From: Paenibacillus farraposensis
GTDB taxonomy: Bacteria; Bacillota; Bacilli; Paenibacillales; Paenibacillaceae
NCBI RefSeq assembly: GCF_020736845.1
Contig: NZ_JAFFQR010000043.1
Span: 1 to 64,000, forward strand
DNA length: 64,000 nt
Direction of reading: 5' to 3'
This document shows positions 1 through 8,517 of this stretch, one piece after another (the first letter of the stretch is position 1; the number at the start of each line of letters is the position of its first letter). The notes beneath the pieces were generated by a model. That model made no database searches. It saw only the letters and a list, made by a program, of their open reading frames with translations, and had not been told where the DNA came from. Made by a program: the position numbers and the translations under genes.

Positions 1-1004
1 TGTTATTGAATGGATGTGTGGAAAAACAAACGAACGAAAAGCAACACACAATTGAACCTATGAAACCTGGAAATAGCAATATTGTTACTCCAATAAATAA
101 AAGAAATAGCGTTCACGCTACAGATTCTAACACATTAGATAAGTTTATAAAGAAAATCCAACCTCAGGATGAGCATCTACAAAAAATATTAAAAGAAGAT
201 TTGGACCGTGATGGAAAGCCGGAATACGTGCTTGCTTTTGGGTTAGAAAAAGAGGACATTGACAACATATTTGTAATCCGGGAGGATGCCGGCTATCACA
301 TCATTGATAAATTAAAGGACCCGGTTATAGTTGTGCATCTAAATACAGATGTAAAGATCATGAAGTTGGATCAAACAGATAAGAAATTTATCGTTGTATA
401 TTCCACTAGCGAAGTGGATGAGGCCGAAGGATTCTCTATATTTTCTTTAGACCATAACCGAATTAACAACCTGAATTACAATTATCCAGAAGTAACAGGG
501 CAAGGAATCAGGAAGCTGGAGGATATTAATAAAGATGGTGTTTTTGAGGATGTGAGTTATTACCGTTTTCAGGATACTCAACAGCATACAATAATGACGT
601 ATCAGAAATTCGATAAGACTGGACAAGAAAAATCAAAAGTTCTTTATGAGAATAAAAACAAAAAATTTGTATATCCCCTGATTCCTAAAGATATTATCCT
701 AAATTATTTGGAGGATCATTATCTTAAGAATCGCTTCTTCATACCCTTGCCTGAGATGGAGGAACTCACTGCTTTGTCAGCAAACCCCAAATATGATTTT
801 GAGAATATCATAGATTTCTCCGCTATGGACTATACGGGATTAGATCTAGATATAAAAGAGATCGCTTATGAGGGTAATCAGCAGACCTTTTTAGTAAGAA
901 GTGATTCAGATGAAGAGAAAACAGACAAGGGACTTGTTTTTACGTTGGAAAAACAGTCGGGCAAGTGGAAGATTATAAGCATAGAGTTAAAAGATAAATT
1001 GTAG
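1..1004 (+). CDS. Lipoprotein with calcium-loop-like repeats (5' end cut by window)
   Basis: The frame is already open at position 3 and begins LLNGC, the last residues of a lipobox, so the window starts inside the signal peptide and most of the mature protein (about 330 residues) is present. Two segments, DLDRDGKPEYVLAF near the start and EDINKDGVFEDVSYY in the middle, look like the D-x-D-x-DG loops followed by a beta strand seen in FG-GAP/VCBS-type propeller repeats. I infer a membrane-anchored extracellular binding or scaffold protein. The stop lies just upstream of a second lipoprotein of related style, so the two are probably one operon. No family name is recognised with confidence, and no enzyme motif is visible. 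Confidence 0.7.
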   Translation, partial: LLNGCVEKQTNEKQHTIEPMKPGNSNIVTPINKRNSVHATDSNTLDKFIKKIQPQDEHLQKILKEDLDRDGKPEYVLAFGLEKEDIDNIFVIREDAGYHIIDKLKDPVIVVHLNTDVKIMKLDQTDKKFIVVYSTSEVDEAEGFSIFSLDHNRINNLNYNYPEVTGQGIRKLEDINKDGVFEDVSYYRFQDTQQHTIMTYQKFDKTGQEKSKVLYENKNKKFVYPLIPKDIILNYLEDHYLKNRFFIPLPEMEELTALSANPKYDFENIIDFSAMDYTGLDLDIKEIAYEGNQQTFLVRSDSDEEKTDKGLVFTLEKQSGKWKIISIELKDKL

Positions 1005-1021
1005 AGAGCGTGATATTCAGC

Positions 1022-3040
1022 ATGAATTACTTAAAGGGCGGTCGTATTTGCTGCATGTTGTTATTACTAATTTCCTGTGTAGTACTGAACGGATGTACAA
1101 AGGGGAATGATTCTTCAAAAGTAGAAACAAATCATGCGCTTCCTCTCCAAAATAAAGCCAAAATGATTTCCGATTCGAAAAGGCTGAATGCGTTGGTTGG
1201 GACACTTCGTATAATCAACAATGAGAATATAGATTCTGAAGTCAGACAAAAAAAGATTGATGAGTTCACACAGGGCCTTCATTTGTTGCTAAACGAACCA
1301 GAAAGTGTAGAGATGGAGGATGGAGAATTAGTAGAAAAGTTCGATAACAATCTCACTATCTTAACAAAATCGTTTCAGTTAAAAAGTGGGCAGCTAAACG
1401 TTAGGGTTATGAATTATAGAGCACCCACTACGGTGACAGGTACGATCGGAGATAAATACACATTTATTCAGTGGTGGAGTACGAAGCAGCTTGTGCATGC
1501 CCAGATGATTGAGGATGGCGGGCCAGAATTAGCTACAGATTTTATCGTTCGGAATTCAGACCAGAGAACACAGTTGTTATTAGGGGGATATGTTTCAATA
1601 TATCATCCAGATCCGGTGTTTGTTACTTTATGGGAATTATCCAGGCAAAAGTGGACGGAGAAAAAAATAGCAATAGATAAGATGAAGCTCCCGGCTTCGT
1701 GGGAATTGAACAAGGATGTGGATGAGTTTATTTTAGAAAATCGACAACATGATAGCATGAGTATCGAAGATCACCGCGATGGATTTTTAATAAGCAAGGA
1801 TAATTCCGACAAGGGCATTACCATTGAGTTCTCCAAGAGTGGAGAGGTCCGTATTAATTCTGAACAGAGCATCAACTCAGATACTGATACTGGGCAGCAA
1901 AGCTATGAACTCATTCAAGAGAAATATTCGGAAAACGGAATCGTTATTAAATATCCTCAAATTACGAAGCTTGAGGATGCTGAAAAACAAAAGTCTTTAA
2001 ACCATATTCTTAAGAGCGAGGCTTTAAAAGGATTACACGAATACGGCAATTCTGATACTGGAGTTCACGTGGAAATTGATTATAAGATTAAACGACAAAG
2101 TGAACGGTTGTTGAGTGTACAATATACAGGTATTCGTTATGTGAAGAAGGCAGCCTATCCTAATCATATGTTTTATACGACCAACCTGGATATAAAGCAG
2201 GCTTCAAGATTAAGATTGAGTGATCTGATAAAGATTGAAAGACCATTTTTAGAGCTTTTAAAAAGCGGGAAGATCGCAGCTGTACAGCCGGAGCAAAAAG
2301 GATTAATCAGTAATTTTACACAAGATGATCTAATTCAATCGTTAACAAACGCAGATGTACTCGAAGGTTCAGGCGAGGAATCAGGATCAAATACGTTTAG
2401 TTATCTCACAAATGATTCACTGGGAATTAGCATACCCGTGGCTCATGCAGCAGGGGACCACGCAGAGTATGAAATTCGTCTTCAACAAATTCCAGATGAC
2501 ATGAAGCGAAATAAGGAACTATGGAGTGAACTAAGTCCTGTTGTTGACCAGTCTGCTTCCGTTGTTAACGGGGGGAAATTGGATACCAATCAATATGAAA
2601 TTGAAGAATCACAGTCTTTTCAAGCTACTTTCAAAGGCTTTGGGAAAGTACAGTTTGTATCTACTTATGGATATACGGATGGTTTTCGTAAGTACTTCTT
2701 CTTCCTACTAAATAAACAAGGGTATATTTTATATTCATTTCCTAAGTTCTACGGGAACAATGAGTGGGTTGCATTTTATGGAGGCGTAAAAGCGGTAGCT
2801 TTCAAGGATGTAAATAACGATGGTTTGAAAGATGTTATCATCATCGCCAATGTGGATAACGGGATTGGGGGGCCTGATAGAATTGACCCTTTCCCCATTG
2901 CAGGTATCTATTTTCAGAAAAAAAATAAAACCTTTACCACACTCCCTGCACTGGATCAGGCCATCAATGATAAGGGGCATAATCAAACCATCAAGGATGT
3001 CATTCAATACGTAAGTAAACAACGGATACACGTAAACTAA
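1022..3040 (+). CDS. Large lipoprotein with C-terminal FG-GAP-like repeat
   Basis: This is a 672-residue lipoprotein: hydrophobic stretch, then lipobox VLNGC near residue 25, then a Ser/Asn-rich linker. The ATG at 1022 is preferred over the GTG at 1010 because it gives a normal signal peptide, although the ribosome site (AGAG) is weak. The middle third (YTTNLDIKQASRLRLSDLI) resembles extracellular domains near sigma-factor or deacetylase proteins (DUF4163/DUF3298-like). That is an impression only. Near residue 600, FKDVNNDGLKDVIII followed by NVDNG is a calcium-loop/FG-GAP motif like those in the preceding gene. It lies 20 bp before the spike-like gene, suggesting one transcription unit. Function unknown. 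Confidence 0.7.
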   Translation: MNYLKGGRICCMLLLLISCVVLNGCTKGNDSSKVETNHALPLQNKAKMISDSKRLNALVGTLRIINNENIDSEVRQKKIDEFTQGLHLLLNEPESVEMEDGELVEKFDNNLTILTKSFQLKSGQLNVRVMNYRAPTTVTGTIGDKYTFIQWWSTKQLVHAQMIEDGGPELATDFIVRNSDQRTQLLLGGYVSIYHPDPVFVTLWELSRQKWTEKKIAIDKMKLPASWELNKDVDEFILENRQHDSMSIEDHRDGFLISKDNSDKGITIEFSKSGEVRINSEQSINSDTDTGQQSYELIQEKYSENGIVIKYPQITKLEDAEKQKSLNHILKSEALKGLHEYGNSDTGVHVEIDYKIKRQSERLLSVQYTGIRYVKKAAYPNHMFYTTNLDIKQASRLRLSDLIKIERPFLELLKSGKIAAVQPEQKGLISNFTQDDLIQSLTNADVLEGSGEESGSNTFSYLTNDSLGISIPVAHAAGDHAEYEIRLQQIPDDMKRNKELWSELSPVVDQSASVVNGGKLDTNQYEIEESQSFQATFKGFGKVQFVSTYGYTDGFRKYFFFLLNKQGYILYSFPKFYGNNEWVAFYGGVKAVAFKDVNNDGLKDVIIIANVDNGIGGPDRIDPFPIAGIYFQKKNKTFTTLPALDQAINDKGHNQTIKDVIQYVSKQRIHVN

Positions 3041-3060
3041 CCAACCAAAGGAGCAGAAAC

Positions 3061-4455
3061 ATGGGATATCCAATCATCAAGTATAACGGAGCTGTTCTAT
3101 CTCTTAAAAATCCGAAGGTAAAAGTTGTACAGAAAATGAATGAGCATGTGAAGGTCTTTTTGACGGGGGTGTTAACTGAAACTCAAATGGAAGAGTACAC
3201 GGATCATATGGATGCAGGTGCCAAGCTAGTTATTTATTATGTGAATGATGATCATACACAGAATGTGTTGTTCAAGGGATTAACCATGCAGATCCGAATC
3301 AAGTGGGTGTCCAATGTAGCTCATTTGATCGCTGAAGCTGTGTCCTATACAAGCCAGTTGGATGAAGTGCCTCACCGACAATCCTTTCAAAATGTAAACA
3401 TGAAGTTGCAGACATTACTGGAGCATGTACTCAAATCCTATCCTAATGCCAATTGTACAAGTCGCTTGAAAGATCAGCTTTTACAGGAGTTTACGATGCA
3501 ATTCGATGAGACGGACTGGTCGTTTCTGAAACGTATAGCATCTCGGCTTGGCTGGGGATTGATCCCTGACCCGGTAGGAGAAATCCCGCAGTTTTATTTT
3601 GGATTACCCGATGGTGCAGCGAAAAGAGAACTCAAACAGTATAACTACTCCATGACCAGAAAAACCAAGCCAGGGGCAAGCAAGGACGATAATCTTTTGT
3701 ATTATAAAGTGCAAACGACAGGGGCAAAAGATGCCCGGCTACAAATTGGGGATGAGGCTAAATTCAAAGGGAAAGCTTTATATGTCTTGCAGTCTGTTGC
3801 ATTTATACGGCACAGTGCCTTGTGGTATGAATATGTGCTGACTACATCGGATGGAATGAAGCAGGAATTGATTTTAAACGAGAACATTCGCGGCATCTCA
3901 TTGAAGTCCAGGGTCATTGGAATTGAGCAGGACCATGTGAAGGTATTCTTTTATGAAATGGATAAGGTAAAGCCGAACGTCAAGGAAACCTGTGCTTTTC
4001 CACATGCTACATTCTATACATCGGAAGGGAATACGGGATGGTACTGCATGCCGGAGCTGTTTGACTTTGTAGATATCTACTTTCCGACCAATAAAGAGAA
4101 AGACGCCATTGTTACCCACTCCATTCGCAAAAGATCCAAAGGCGGCGACTTTATTAAGGACCCGTCAACGAAGATATTTATGACCAAGTACCGCAAAGCC
4201 ATTATATTTGAGAAAAATGAAATTTTAATCACCGGGAACGACGATGAAGTGGTAATTCGACTGCTGGATGATCATGGGATCGAATTGCGGAGCAAGAAAG
4301 ATATCCGTGTAAAAGCCGACGGGAACCTGGTGTTCAATGCAGGGAACACAATACAAGTCACAGCGAAAGATGCGATCGGTTTAAAATGTAAAACGAGTCT
4401 GGTAGAAATGGATGGTAACATCAAAATGACTGGAGAAAAGATAAAGACGCAATAA
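3061..4455 (+). CDS. VgrG/gpD-like spike protein (contractile-injection hub)
   Basis: The 464-aa product starts at an ATG behind AAAGGAGC. Its N-terminal two thirds resemble the phage late-control D / VgrG hub fold: SFQNVNMKLQTLLEHVL and ETDWSFLKRIASRLGW are typical of that family (the D-x-W-FLKR-IA-R-GW region). An OB-fold-like segment follows around residues 240-380. The last 80 residues are short repeating strands (VIRLLDDHGIELRSKKD, IRVKADGNLVFNAGN), matching the trimeric beta-helix needle of spike proteins. No tail-tube, sheath or baseplate genes are nearby, so this is an orphan spike, perhaps delivering the neighbouring toxin or lipoproteins. The family assignment is fairly sure; the role is not. 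Confidence 0.78.
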   Translation: MGYPIIKYNGAVLSLKNPKVKVVQKMNEHVKVFLTGVLTETQMEEYTDHMDAGAKLVIYYVNDDHTQNVLFKGLTMQIRIKWVSNVAHLIAEAVSYTSQLDEVPHRQSFQNVNMKLQTLLEHVLKSYPNANCTSRLKDQLLQEFTMQFDETDWSFLKRIASRLGWGLIPDPVGEIPQFYFGLPDGAAKRELKQYNYSMTRKTKPGASKDDNLLYYKVQTTGAKDARLQIGDEAKFKGKALYVLQSVAFIRHSALWYEYVLTTSDGMKQELILNENIRGISLKSRVIGIEQDHVKVFFYEMDKVKPNVKETCAFPHATFYTSEGNTGWYCMPELFDFVDIYFPTNKEKDAIVTHSIRKRSKGGDFIKDPSTKIFMTKYRKAIIFEKNEILITGNDDEVVIRLLDDHGIELRSKKDIRVKADGNLVFNAGNTIQVTAKDAIGLKCKTSLVEMDGNIKMTGEKIKTQ

Positions 4456-4482
4456 CTAAATCCATCGTGAGAGGTAATAATC

Positions 4483-4629
4483 ATGGCTAAAGTAACTACT
4501 GGAGCAATCGTGAACGAGCAATCGCCAACCCAGGAAGATATGATTCAAGAATGGAAGCTTAAAATAAGCAATGGCGAATATCCTTTTATTCATGTAAATC
4601 AGCATAATACCAAAAGTGAAAAACGGTAA
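4483..4629 (+). CDS. Small hypothetical protein, 48 aa
   Basis: ATG at 4483 is preceded by GAGAGG at good spacing, 27 bp after the spike gene, and a strong terminator starts about 20 bp after the stop. The product begins MAKVTTGAIVNEQSPTQEDM and has no transmembrane segment or Cys. It looks like the last gene of the lipoprotein/spike operon. It may be an adaptor, or the truncated N terminus of a larger tip or effector protein. No family recognised. Confidence 0.55.
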   Translation: MAKVTTGAIVNEQSPTQEDMIQEWKLKISNGEYPFIHVNQHNTKSEKR

Positions 4630-4649
4630 ATGTGTCTTGTAACGACTGG

Positions 4650-4675
4650 AAAAGGCTCCTAAGGAGCCTTTTCTG
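4650..4675 (+). terminator. Rho-independent terminator after the spike operon
   Basis: AAAGGCTCC (4651-4659) pairs with GGAGCCTTT (4663-4671) around a three-base TAA loop, followed by TTC. The stem also reads on the other strand, so it can end the minus-strand gene at 4686-5039 as well. Confidence 0.8.
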
Positions 4676-4685
4676 CATTCATGGT

Positions 4686-5039
4686 TCAATATTCTGAATA
4701 CTTTTTAGGATTCCGGCTGTCAATGAACCAATCTGGTCCGCTCACATTAAGTACTTTTTTCTTTTTATAATCATAAGCAATAGATATGACTTGGTCTTCG
4801 TGCCCTTTTATATAACCATCAAGATAAACGGTAGAGTTAACGTAACTGCCAATAAAGTCGTAACTCTTAAATATGAAATCAGCTCTGTAGTATTTCTTGA
4901 TGTACTCTTTTCCAATAGGTATACCCGTGCGAACATTCTCCTCCTTTTTCACATTCGATGCGTACTGCATGTAATAAAAGATTCCTATTAGAACGAAAAG
5001 TAAAATAACAACAATTAACCATAGTTTCTTCTTTTTCAA
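4686..5039 (-). CDS. Membrane-anchored 117-aa protein, candidate lipase-toxin immunity (copy 1)
   Basis: A TTG start at 5039 follows AAGGAG 11 bases upstream. The protein has a Lys-rich N terminus, one transmembrane helix (residues 6-27) without a lipobox Cys, and a roughly 90-residue exposed domain. From GIPIGKEYI through YVNSTVYL, GYIKGHE and YDYKKKKVL to GPDWFIDSRNPKK it is nearly identical to the neighbour at 5268-5621, so the two are tandem duplicates. The fold recalls the short Firmicute DUF1433-type proteins, an assignment from memory. Position beside a secreted lipase, membrane anchoring and duplication fit an immunity protein facing outward or lying at the membrane. That role is inferred. 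Confidence 0.65.
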   Translation of the reverse strand: MKKKKLWLIVVILLFVLIGIFYYMQYASNVKKEENVRTGIPIGKEYIKKYYRADFIFKSYDFIGSYVNSTVYLDGYIKGHEDQVISIAYDYKKKKVLNVSGPDWFIDSRNPKKYSEY

Positions 5040-5267
5040 GTTGTGTTATTCTCCTTAAAATTGTGTTCATACATGCAAATTTCTCCTAACATACAGTTAC
5101 AAAGTCCTAAACATTATAGGTATGAACCACGCCAAAAATACAATCCTCTCCGACTTTGTTCTCATTTATATTCCTATTGATATTCGAAATAAAAATAATA
5201 CATTATAATGATACTGCTTCCTGAGAATGGAAAGGTGAGTTTATTGCTGAATAAAGCGAATCTTATT

Positions 5268-5621
5268 TTATGGAACAGATACGTCCTTCTTGGGATTCCG
5301 ACTGTCGATGAACCAATCAGGTCCAGTCACGTAGAGCACCTTTTTCTTCTTATAGTCATAATTTATTGAGATTAACTGGCCTTCATGCCCTTTTATATAG
5401 CCACGAAGATAAACGGTAGAGTTAACATATCCGCCAATAAAGTCGTAATTTTTGTATATAAACTCGGCATTATAATATTTCATTATGTATTCTTTTCCAA
5501 TGGGTATGCCAGATTGGACGTATTCTTCTTTTTGTACATTCGCCGTATATTGCATGTGATAAAAGATTCCTACAAGGATTGAAACCAAGGTAAGAGCAGA
5601 AATCCAAATTTTCTTTTTCAT
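5268..5621 (-). CDS. Membrane-anchored 117-aa protein, candidate lipase-toxin immunity (copy 2)
   Basis: ATG at 5621 follows an AAGGAGAAAAG-type site. It has the same layout as the gene at 4686-5039: one N-terminal helix (residues 4-22), no lipidation Cys, then the shared domain ending GPDWFIDSRNPKK. The extreme C termini differ (DVSVP here, YSEY there), as do scattered positions before residue 35. It is transcribed divergently from the lipase gene whose start is only 80 bp away, so both can be controlled from the same short spacer. Duplicated immunity genes next to a polymorphic toxin are common; activity here is inferred. Confidence 0.68.
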   Translation of the reverse strand: MKKKIWISALTLVSILVGIFYHMQYTANVQKEEYVQSGIPIGKEYIMKYYNAEFIYKNYDFIGGYVNSTVYLRGYIKGHEGQLISINYDYKKKKVLYVTGPDWFIDSRNPKKDVSVP

Positions 5622-5639
5622 TTTTCTTTTCTCCTTTAA

Positions 5640-5701
5640 TGGAAATAATGACTTTTTATAACTTTATAATATCTCAGCTATTTAGACAAGGTGGGAAAAA
5701 A
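5640..5701 (+). promoter_or_regulatory. Divergent promoter/start region of the lipase
   Basis: A perfect TATAAT lies at 5665-5670, 31 bp before a TTG codon at 5702. AAGGTGGG (5688-5694) sits seven bases before that TTG. No good -35 box is visible. This arrangement argues that translation starts at 5702 and that the upstream in-frame ATG at 5639 is untranscribed or leader sequence. Confidence 0.6.
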
Positions 5702-7147
5702 TTGAAATACGTTAATGACGAAACCTACTGGATCATATCGAATGAAGCTTACGATTTGAATATTGATCCAAAGACTTATAAGAATGATAACATTCCTGGT
5801 TGGGAAGTTGCTAAGTTGGATGAGAAACTATTACATGACACGAACGGTTCTGGATTTGATGCGACTGTTTTTCATAACGCCGAAACCAACCAGGTGATTA
5901 TAGGGTACAGGGGTACAGAACCAGACGGAAGACCATTATGGAGTAGAGTGATGGACATAGGAACGGATATCAACGATGTCGTGGGTGGACGAACCAAAAC
6001 TTTAAATCAGGTTCATGATTACTATGTTAACAACCAGGAAGAGATCAAGAAACTCCCACTACAGGTACAAAGCTCATTTTACCAGTATGAGGCCCAGTAT
6101 CAGAATAATCAGTTTACGAAAGCCCAAAATCTGTACGATGAAGTGAAGGAAAAGTTCCCTACTGCGGAAATATCTACAACGGGTCATTCTTTGGGCGGTG
6201 CAGAAGCAGAATATGTTGCAGTAATGAATGGTTTGCCATCGGTAAGTTTTAATGCGCCAGATATTGTACACCTACTGCCTGAGGAGCTTCAAAAGAGGGC
6301 AAAGGCCGGAGAGTTCAAGAAAACCAACACAGCTTATGCTCATCCGGGAGATTCAGTTGGTGGAGGGGCCACAAGTGCCAATCAACATGTAGGAGAGACG
6401 TATCATATTGGGAGTGATTATAAGACTGCGAATGCAGCCAAGATTACTATTCCTGTTTCTGTTCCACTAAGAAAAAATAATGAATTGAGAGATCTTATTT
6501 TTGGCCCTCAATGGTCCCCCATTGTTTTTGTTCCGGTTACATTGCCTATGATGCAACAAGATGCATTCACCAAATTCTATAATTCAGTAATAGGTGGAGA
6601 GCACACCCATGCAATGGAACACTTTACGTTTGATGAAAACGGAAATATCAGCAATCCCTTGTACACAATGGACGGACAACTGGTAGAGGGCAACCCGCGG
6701 TTACAGGCATACGAGGAAAGGCTTGCGGCGGAGGCGAAATTCAAGGAAGTTATGGGCGATTTGGTTGAACGCTACGGAGGTCAAATGGGTGCCTTCGGGC
6801 AGTTTGCTGCTACTGCACTGGGAGTGAATATCATGGGAGCAGGGCAACGCGGGGCATATTTTGTAGGCAACAAAAATGGAGGCACAATTCAATTAACACC
6901 CGAGGAGCTAAAGCGTGCGGCTAATCAGATGCGTTCCAGCTTGCATGGGTTTTCCAGCGATACCCGAGCATCCATCCAGTTATTTCAGGCTCATATCGGT
7001 ACCAGTGAAAGTCAGTCTTTGACCCCGATTGCGCATAGTGCAACGGCGACGTTGGATCGGATTAATCGCTGGTATCAGGAATCAATTACGGAGATCGCGG
7101 AGTATATAGACCGCAAGGGCCAGGAATTTACGATGGTGGATCAGTAA
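5702..7147 (+). CDS. Class-3 lipase toxin with C-terminal WXG-like module (TslA-like arrangement)
   Basis: The 481-aa protein begins with a lipase domain: an oxyanion-type IIGYRGTE strand, the nucleophile elbow GHSLGG (Ser near residue 163), a likely catalytic Asp in HPGDSV (about 217), and candidate His residues in EHTHAMEH (about 301-306). After a linker, the last 85-90 residues are helical and start TPEELKRAANQMR, like a WXG100 protein. Polymorphic toxins exported by type VII secretion usually carry the targeting helices first. A lipase-first order is known for the Staphylococcus TslA toxin. A WXG100-like gene follows and two candidate immunity genes diverge upstream. The assignment as a secreted phospholipase-type antibacterial toxin is inference from architecture; substrate and export are unproven. 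Confidence 0.75.
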   Translation: MKYVNDETYWIISNEAYDLNIDPKTYKNDNIPGWEVAKLDEKLLHDTNGSGFDATVFHNAETNQVIIGYRGTEPDGRPLWSRVMDIGTDINDVVGGRTKTLNQVHDYYVNNQEEIKKLPLQVQSSFYQYEAQYQNNQFTKAQNLYDEVKEKFPTAEISTTGHSLGGAEAEYVAVMNGLPSVSFNAPDIVHLLPEELQKRAKAGEFKKTNTAYAHPGDSVGGGATSANQHVGETYHIGSDYKTANAAKITIPVSVPLRKNNELRDLIFGPQWSPIVFVPVTLPMMQQDAFTKFYNSVIGGEHTHAMEHFTFDENGNISNPLYTMDGQLVEGNPRLQAYEERLAAEAKFKEVMGDLVERYGGQMGAFGQFAATALGVNIMGAGQRGAYFVGNKNGGTIQLTPEELKRAANQMRSSLHGFSSDTRASIQLFQAHIGTSESQSLTPIAHSATATLDRINRWYQESITEIAEYIDRKGQEFTMVDQ

Positions 7148-7187
7148 TACATCATCAGCTGGAAGAACACAACAGGAGGCAAAAGGA

Positions 7188-7484
7188 ATGAGCAGAATAT
7201 CTTTGAGCCTGGGGGATCTGCGGAGGGCTGTACAGCAGTGCGAGCAGCTAGAGCAAAGACTTCAGCATCAGGAGCAGCAGATGAGAAATATATATGATCG
7301 TCTGCAAGACTGGCGGGGCGAATCAGCTGCTGAATTAACACGTAAAATGGAGGCGTTTCTCCAGGGAACAACTGCACGAATACAAGAACTGGACGAGCAT
7401 AAAGAGCAGTTGAAACGTTATATTCGCAAAATGGAAGAAGCTGATCGACGGGAAGAGAAACGTAAACGTGCTGCTCAATGGTGA
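7188..7484 (+). CDS. WXG100-like small helical protein, likely toxin partner
   Basis: The product is 98 aa with an AGGAGG site just before ATG. It is almost all helix: heptad-rich helix 1 (LRRAVQQCEQLEQRLQ), a turn with DWRGESA carrying the W-x-G signature at residues 42-44, then helix 2 rich in Glu, Lys and Arg. This is the ESAT-6/WXG100 layout at the expected length. It follows the lipase by about 40 bp. In the TslA system, small helical partners bind the C-terminal module before export, and I infer the same role here. The basic tail (REEKRKRAAQW) is unusual, and the usual C-terminal YxxxD/E export motif is not evident. Confidence 0.7.
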   Translation: MSRISLSLGDLRRAVQQCEQLEQRLQHQEQQMRNIYDRLQDWRGESAAELTRKMEAFLQGTTARIQELDEHKEQLKRYIRKMEEADRREEKRKRAAQW

Positions 7485-7513
7485 AAGGTAAATGCAATAG
7501 TTAGGAGAGCATC

Positions 7514-7825
7514 ATGAAAAATCAAAAAGCATTCGTTATTTTACTTATATTGAATATTGTTTATGGCTTGACGTTACTAGCCTATCCACTCATGCTGATG
7601 CTGGCTGTATTTTCCTTTGATGCACCAACAGCCGGTGATCACCTGATCAGTTATATTTTTGTCTATATCATGATGAGCTACCCGTTAGGAGTATTCATTT
7701 CATGGAGCTGTTGGTATTTTTATCATCGTTATGCTTTTAAGAAGGCGTATATTATAACGAACTTTATGCTGCTGTGGCCGGCTGCTCTTGTAGTATCCTC
7801 GTGGATTCAATCAGTTTTTTCATAA
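7514..7825 (+). CDS. Small three-helix membrane protein
   Basis: The 103-aa protein has AGGAGAG before ATG and three hydrophobic segments (about residues 7-33, 44-72 and 78-100), with few charged residues. It follows the WXG-like gene by 29 bp, so it belongs to the lipase operon. It may be a membrane immunity or accessory protein. No family recognised. Confidence 0.55.
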   Translation: MKNQKAFVILLILNIVYGLTLLAYPLMLMLAVFSFDAPTAGDHLISYIFVYIMMSYPLGVFISWSCWYFYHRYAFKKAYIITNFMLLWPAALVVSSWIQSVFS

Positions 7826-8172
7826 GGAGTCTTTAGCTAGCGAAGTTAGATACGTATTATAAAATAAACCGTACACCGTTGGGAATACCAGGGGAGTACG
7901 GTTAAATGTGTTGTGAAATTACCATATATAGTAGAAGAAAAAAATATTCTCCCTGAATGGCAACGATGATGCCTTTGTAGTCTGCTGCTTTCATATCTCA
8001 GATAAAAAGAACGAAAATATTCTAAAGCTCTACAAAGTTCGACATATTGTTCGCTTTTTCGAGCCAGATATTATTAGATTAGGGATTGTGATTGCTATTC
8101 ATCCAATATTTATGTATAATCTATCGTGTTGAGAGATAGATTGTACGTAATATGCTGATAAGGGTGGTTTCA
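7826..8172. other. Intergenic region with a hairpin and a strong promoter
   Basis: An 8-bp perfect inverted repeat (AACCGTAC 7867-7874, GTACGGTT 7896-7903, 21-base loop) lies 40 bp after the toxin operon but lacks a T tract. The remainder up to 8090 shows nothing recognisable. The DUF2294 promoter occupies the end. Confidence 0.5.
8092..8120 (+). promoter_or_regulatory. SigA-type promoter of the DUF2294 gene
   Basis: TTGCTA (8092-8097), a 17-base spacer and TATAAT (8115-8120), about 50 bp upstream of the TTG start at 8173. Confidence 0.7.
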
Positions 8173-8517
8173 TTGACGCTGCTCGACATTAATGAAAACA
8201 AGAAGCGGATGTGCAAGATTTATAATGAGGTTTCAAAGGAACTGTTCGGCTTCGGGACCACACTGCTGCGGGCCACCGTTGAGAACAACATAGTTACCTT
8301 TATGGCGAAGCACCGGCGTTCTCCACGCTCGGCGGCATTGGAAGTGGAAGCCCCCGGCTTGAAGCTGGAAGTGGATTTCCGAATGTCCATGCTGTATAAG
8401 AAAAGACTTCGCGAAAAGCTGATTGAAGATATAGGGCTCGACATTGAGGCCTTACTGCGTGATTATGATTCAGCAACGCAGTGGGCAATTACGAACATCA
8501 TACTGAAAGAATCCTAA
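8173..8517 (+). CDS. DUF2294 (MpsC-like) family protein
   Basis: The 114-aa cytoplasmic protein matches the DUF2294 pattern: N-terminal helix (MCKIYNEVSKELFGFG), the core GTTLLRATVENNIVTF, then FRMSMLYKKRLREKLIEDIG. The TTG at 8173 is chosen because AAGGGTGG lies five bases upstream; an in-frame ATG at 8152 lacks such a site. The family is sometimes annotated as Na+-translocating membrane-potential system MpsC, but small stand-alone homologues in spore formers have no settled role. It has its own promoter. Confidence 0.7.
   Translation: MTLLDINENKKRMCKIYNEVSKELFGFGTTLLRATVENNIVTFMAKHRRSPRSAALEVEAPGLKLEVDFRMSMLYKKRLREKLIEDIGLDIEALLRDYDSATQWAITNIILKES

Noticed and set aside
3061-4455. Type VI secretion locus
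   Set aside because: Only a spike-like gene is present. No sheath, tube, ClpV or membrane-complex genes, and the host is Gram-positive.
5639-5701. Upstream ATG start for the lipase giving 21 extra residues
   Set aside because: No ribosome site before it, and the TATAAT at 5665 lies downstream of it. The TTG at 5702 has AAGGTGGG at ideal spacing.
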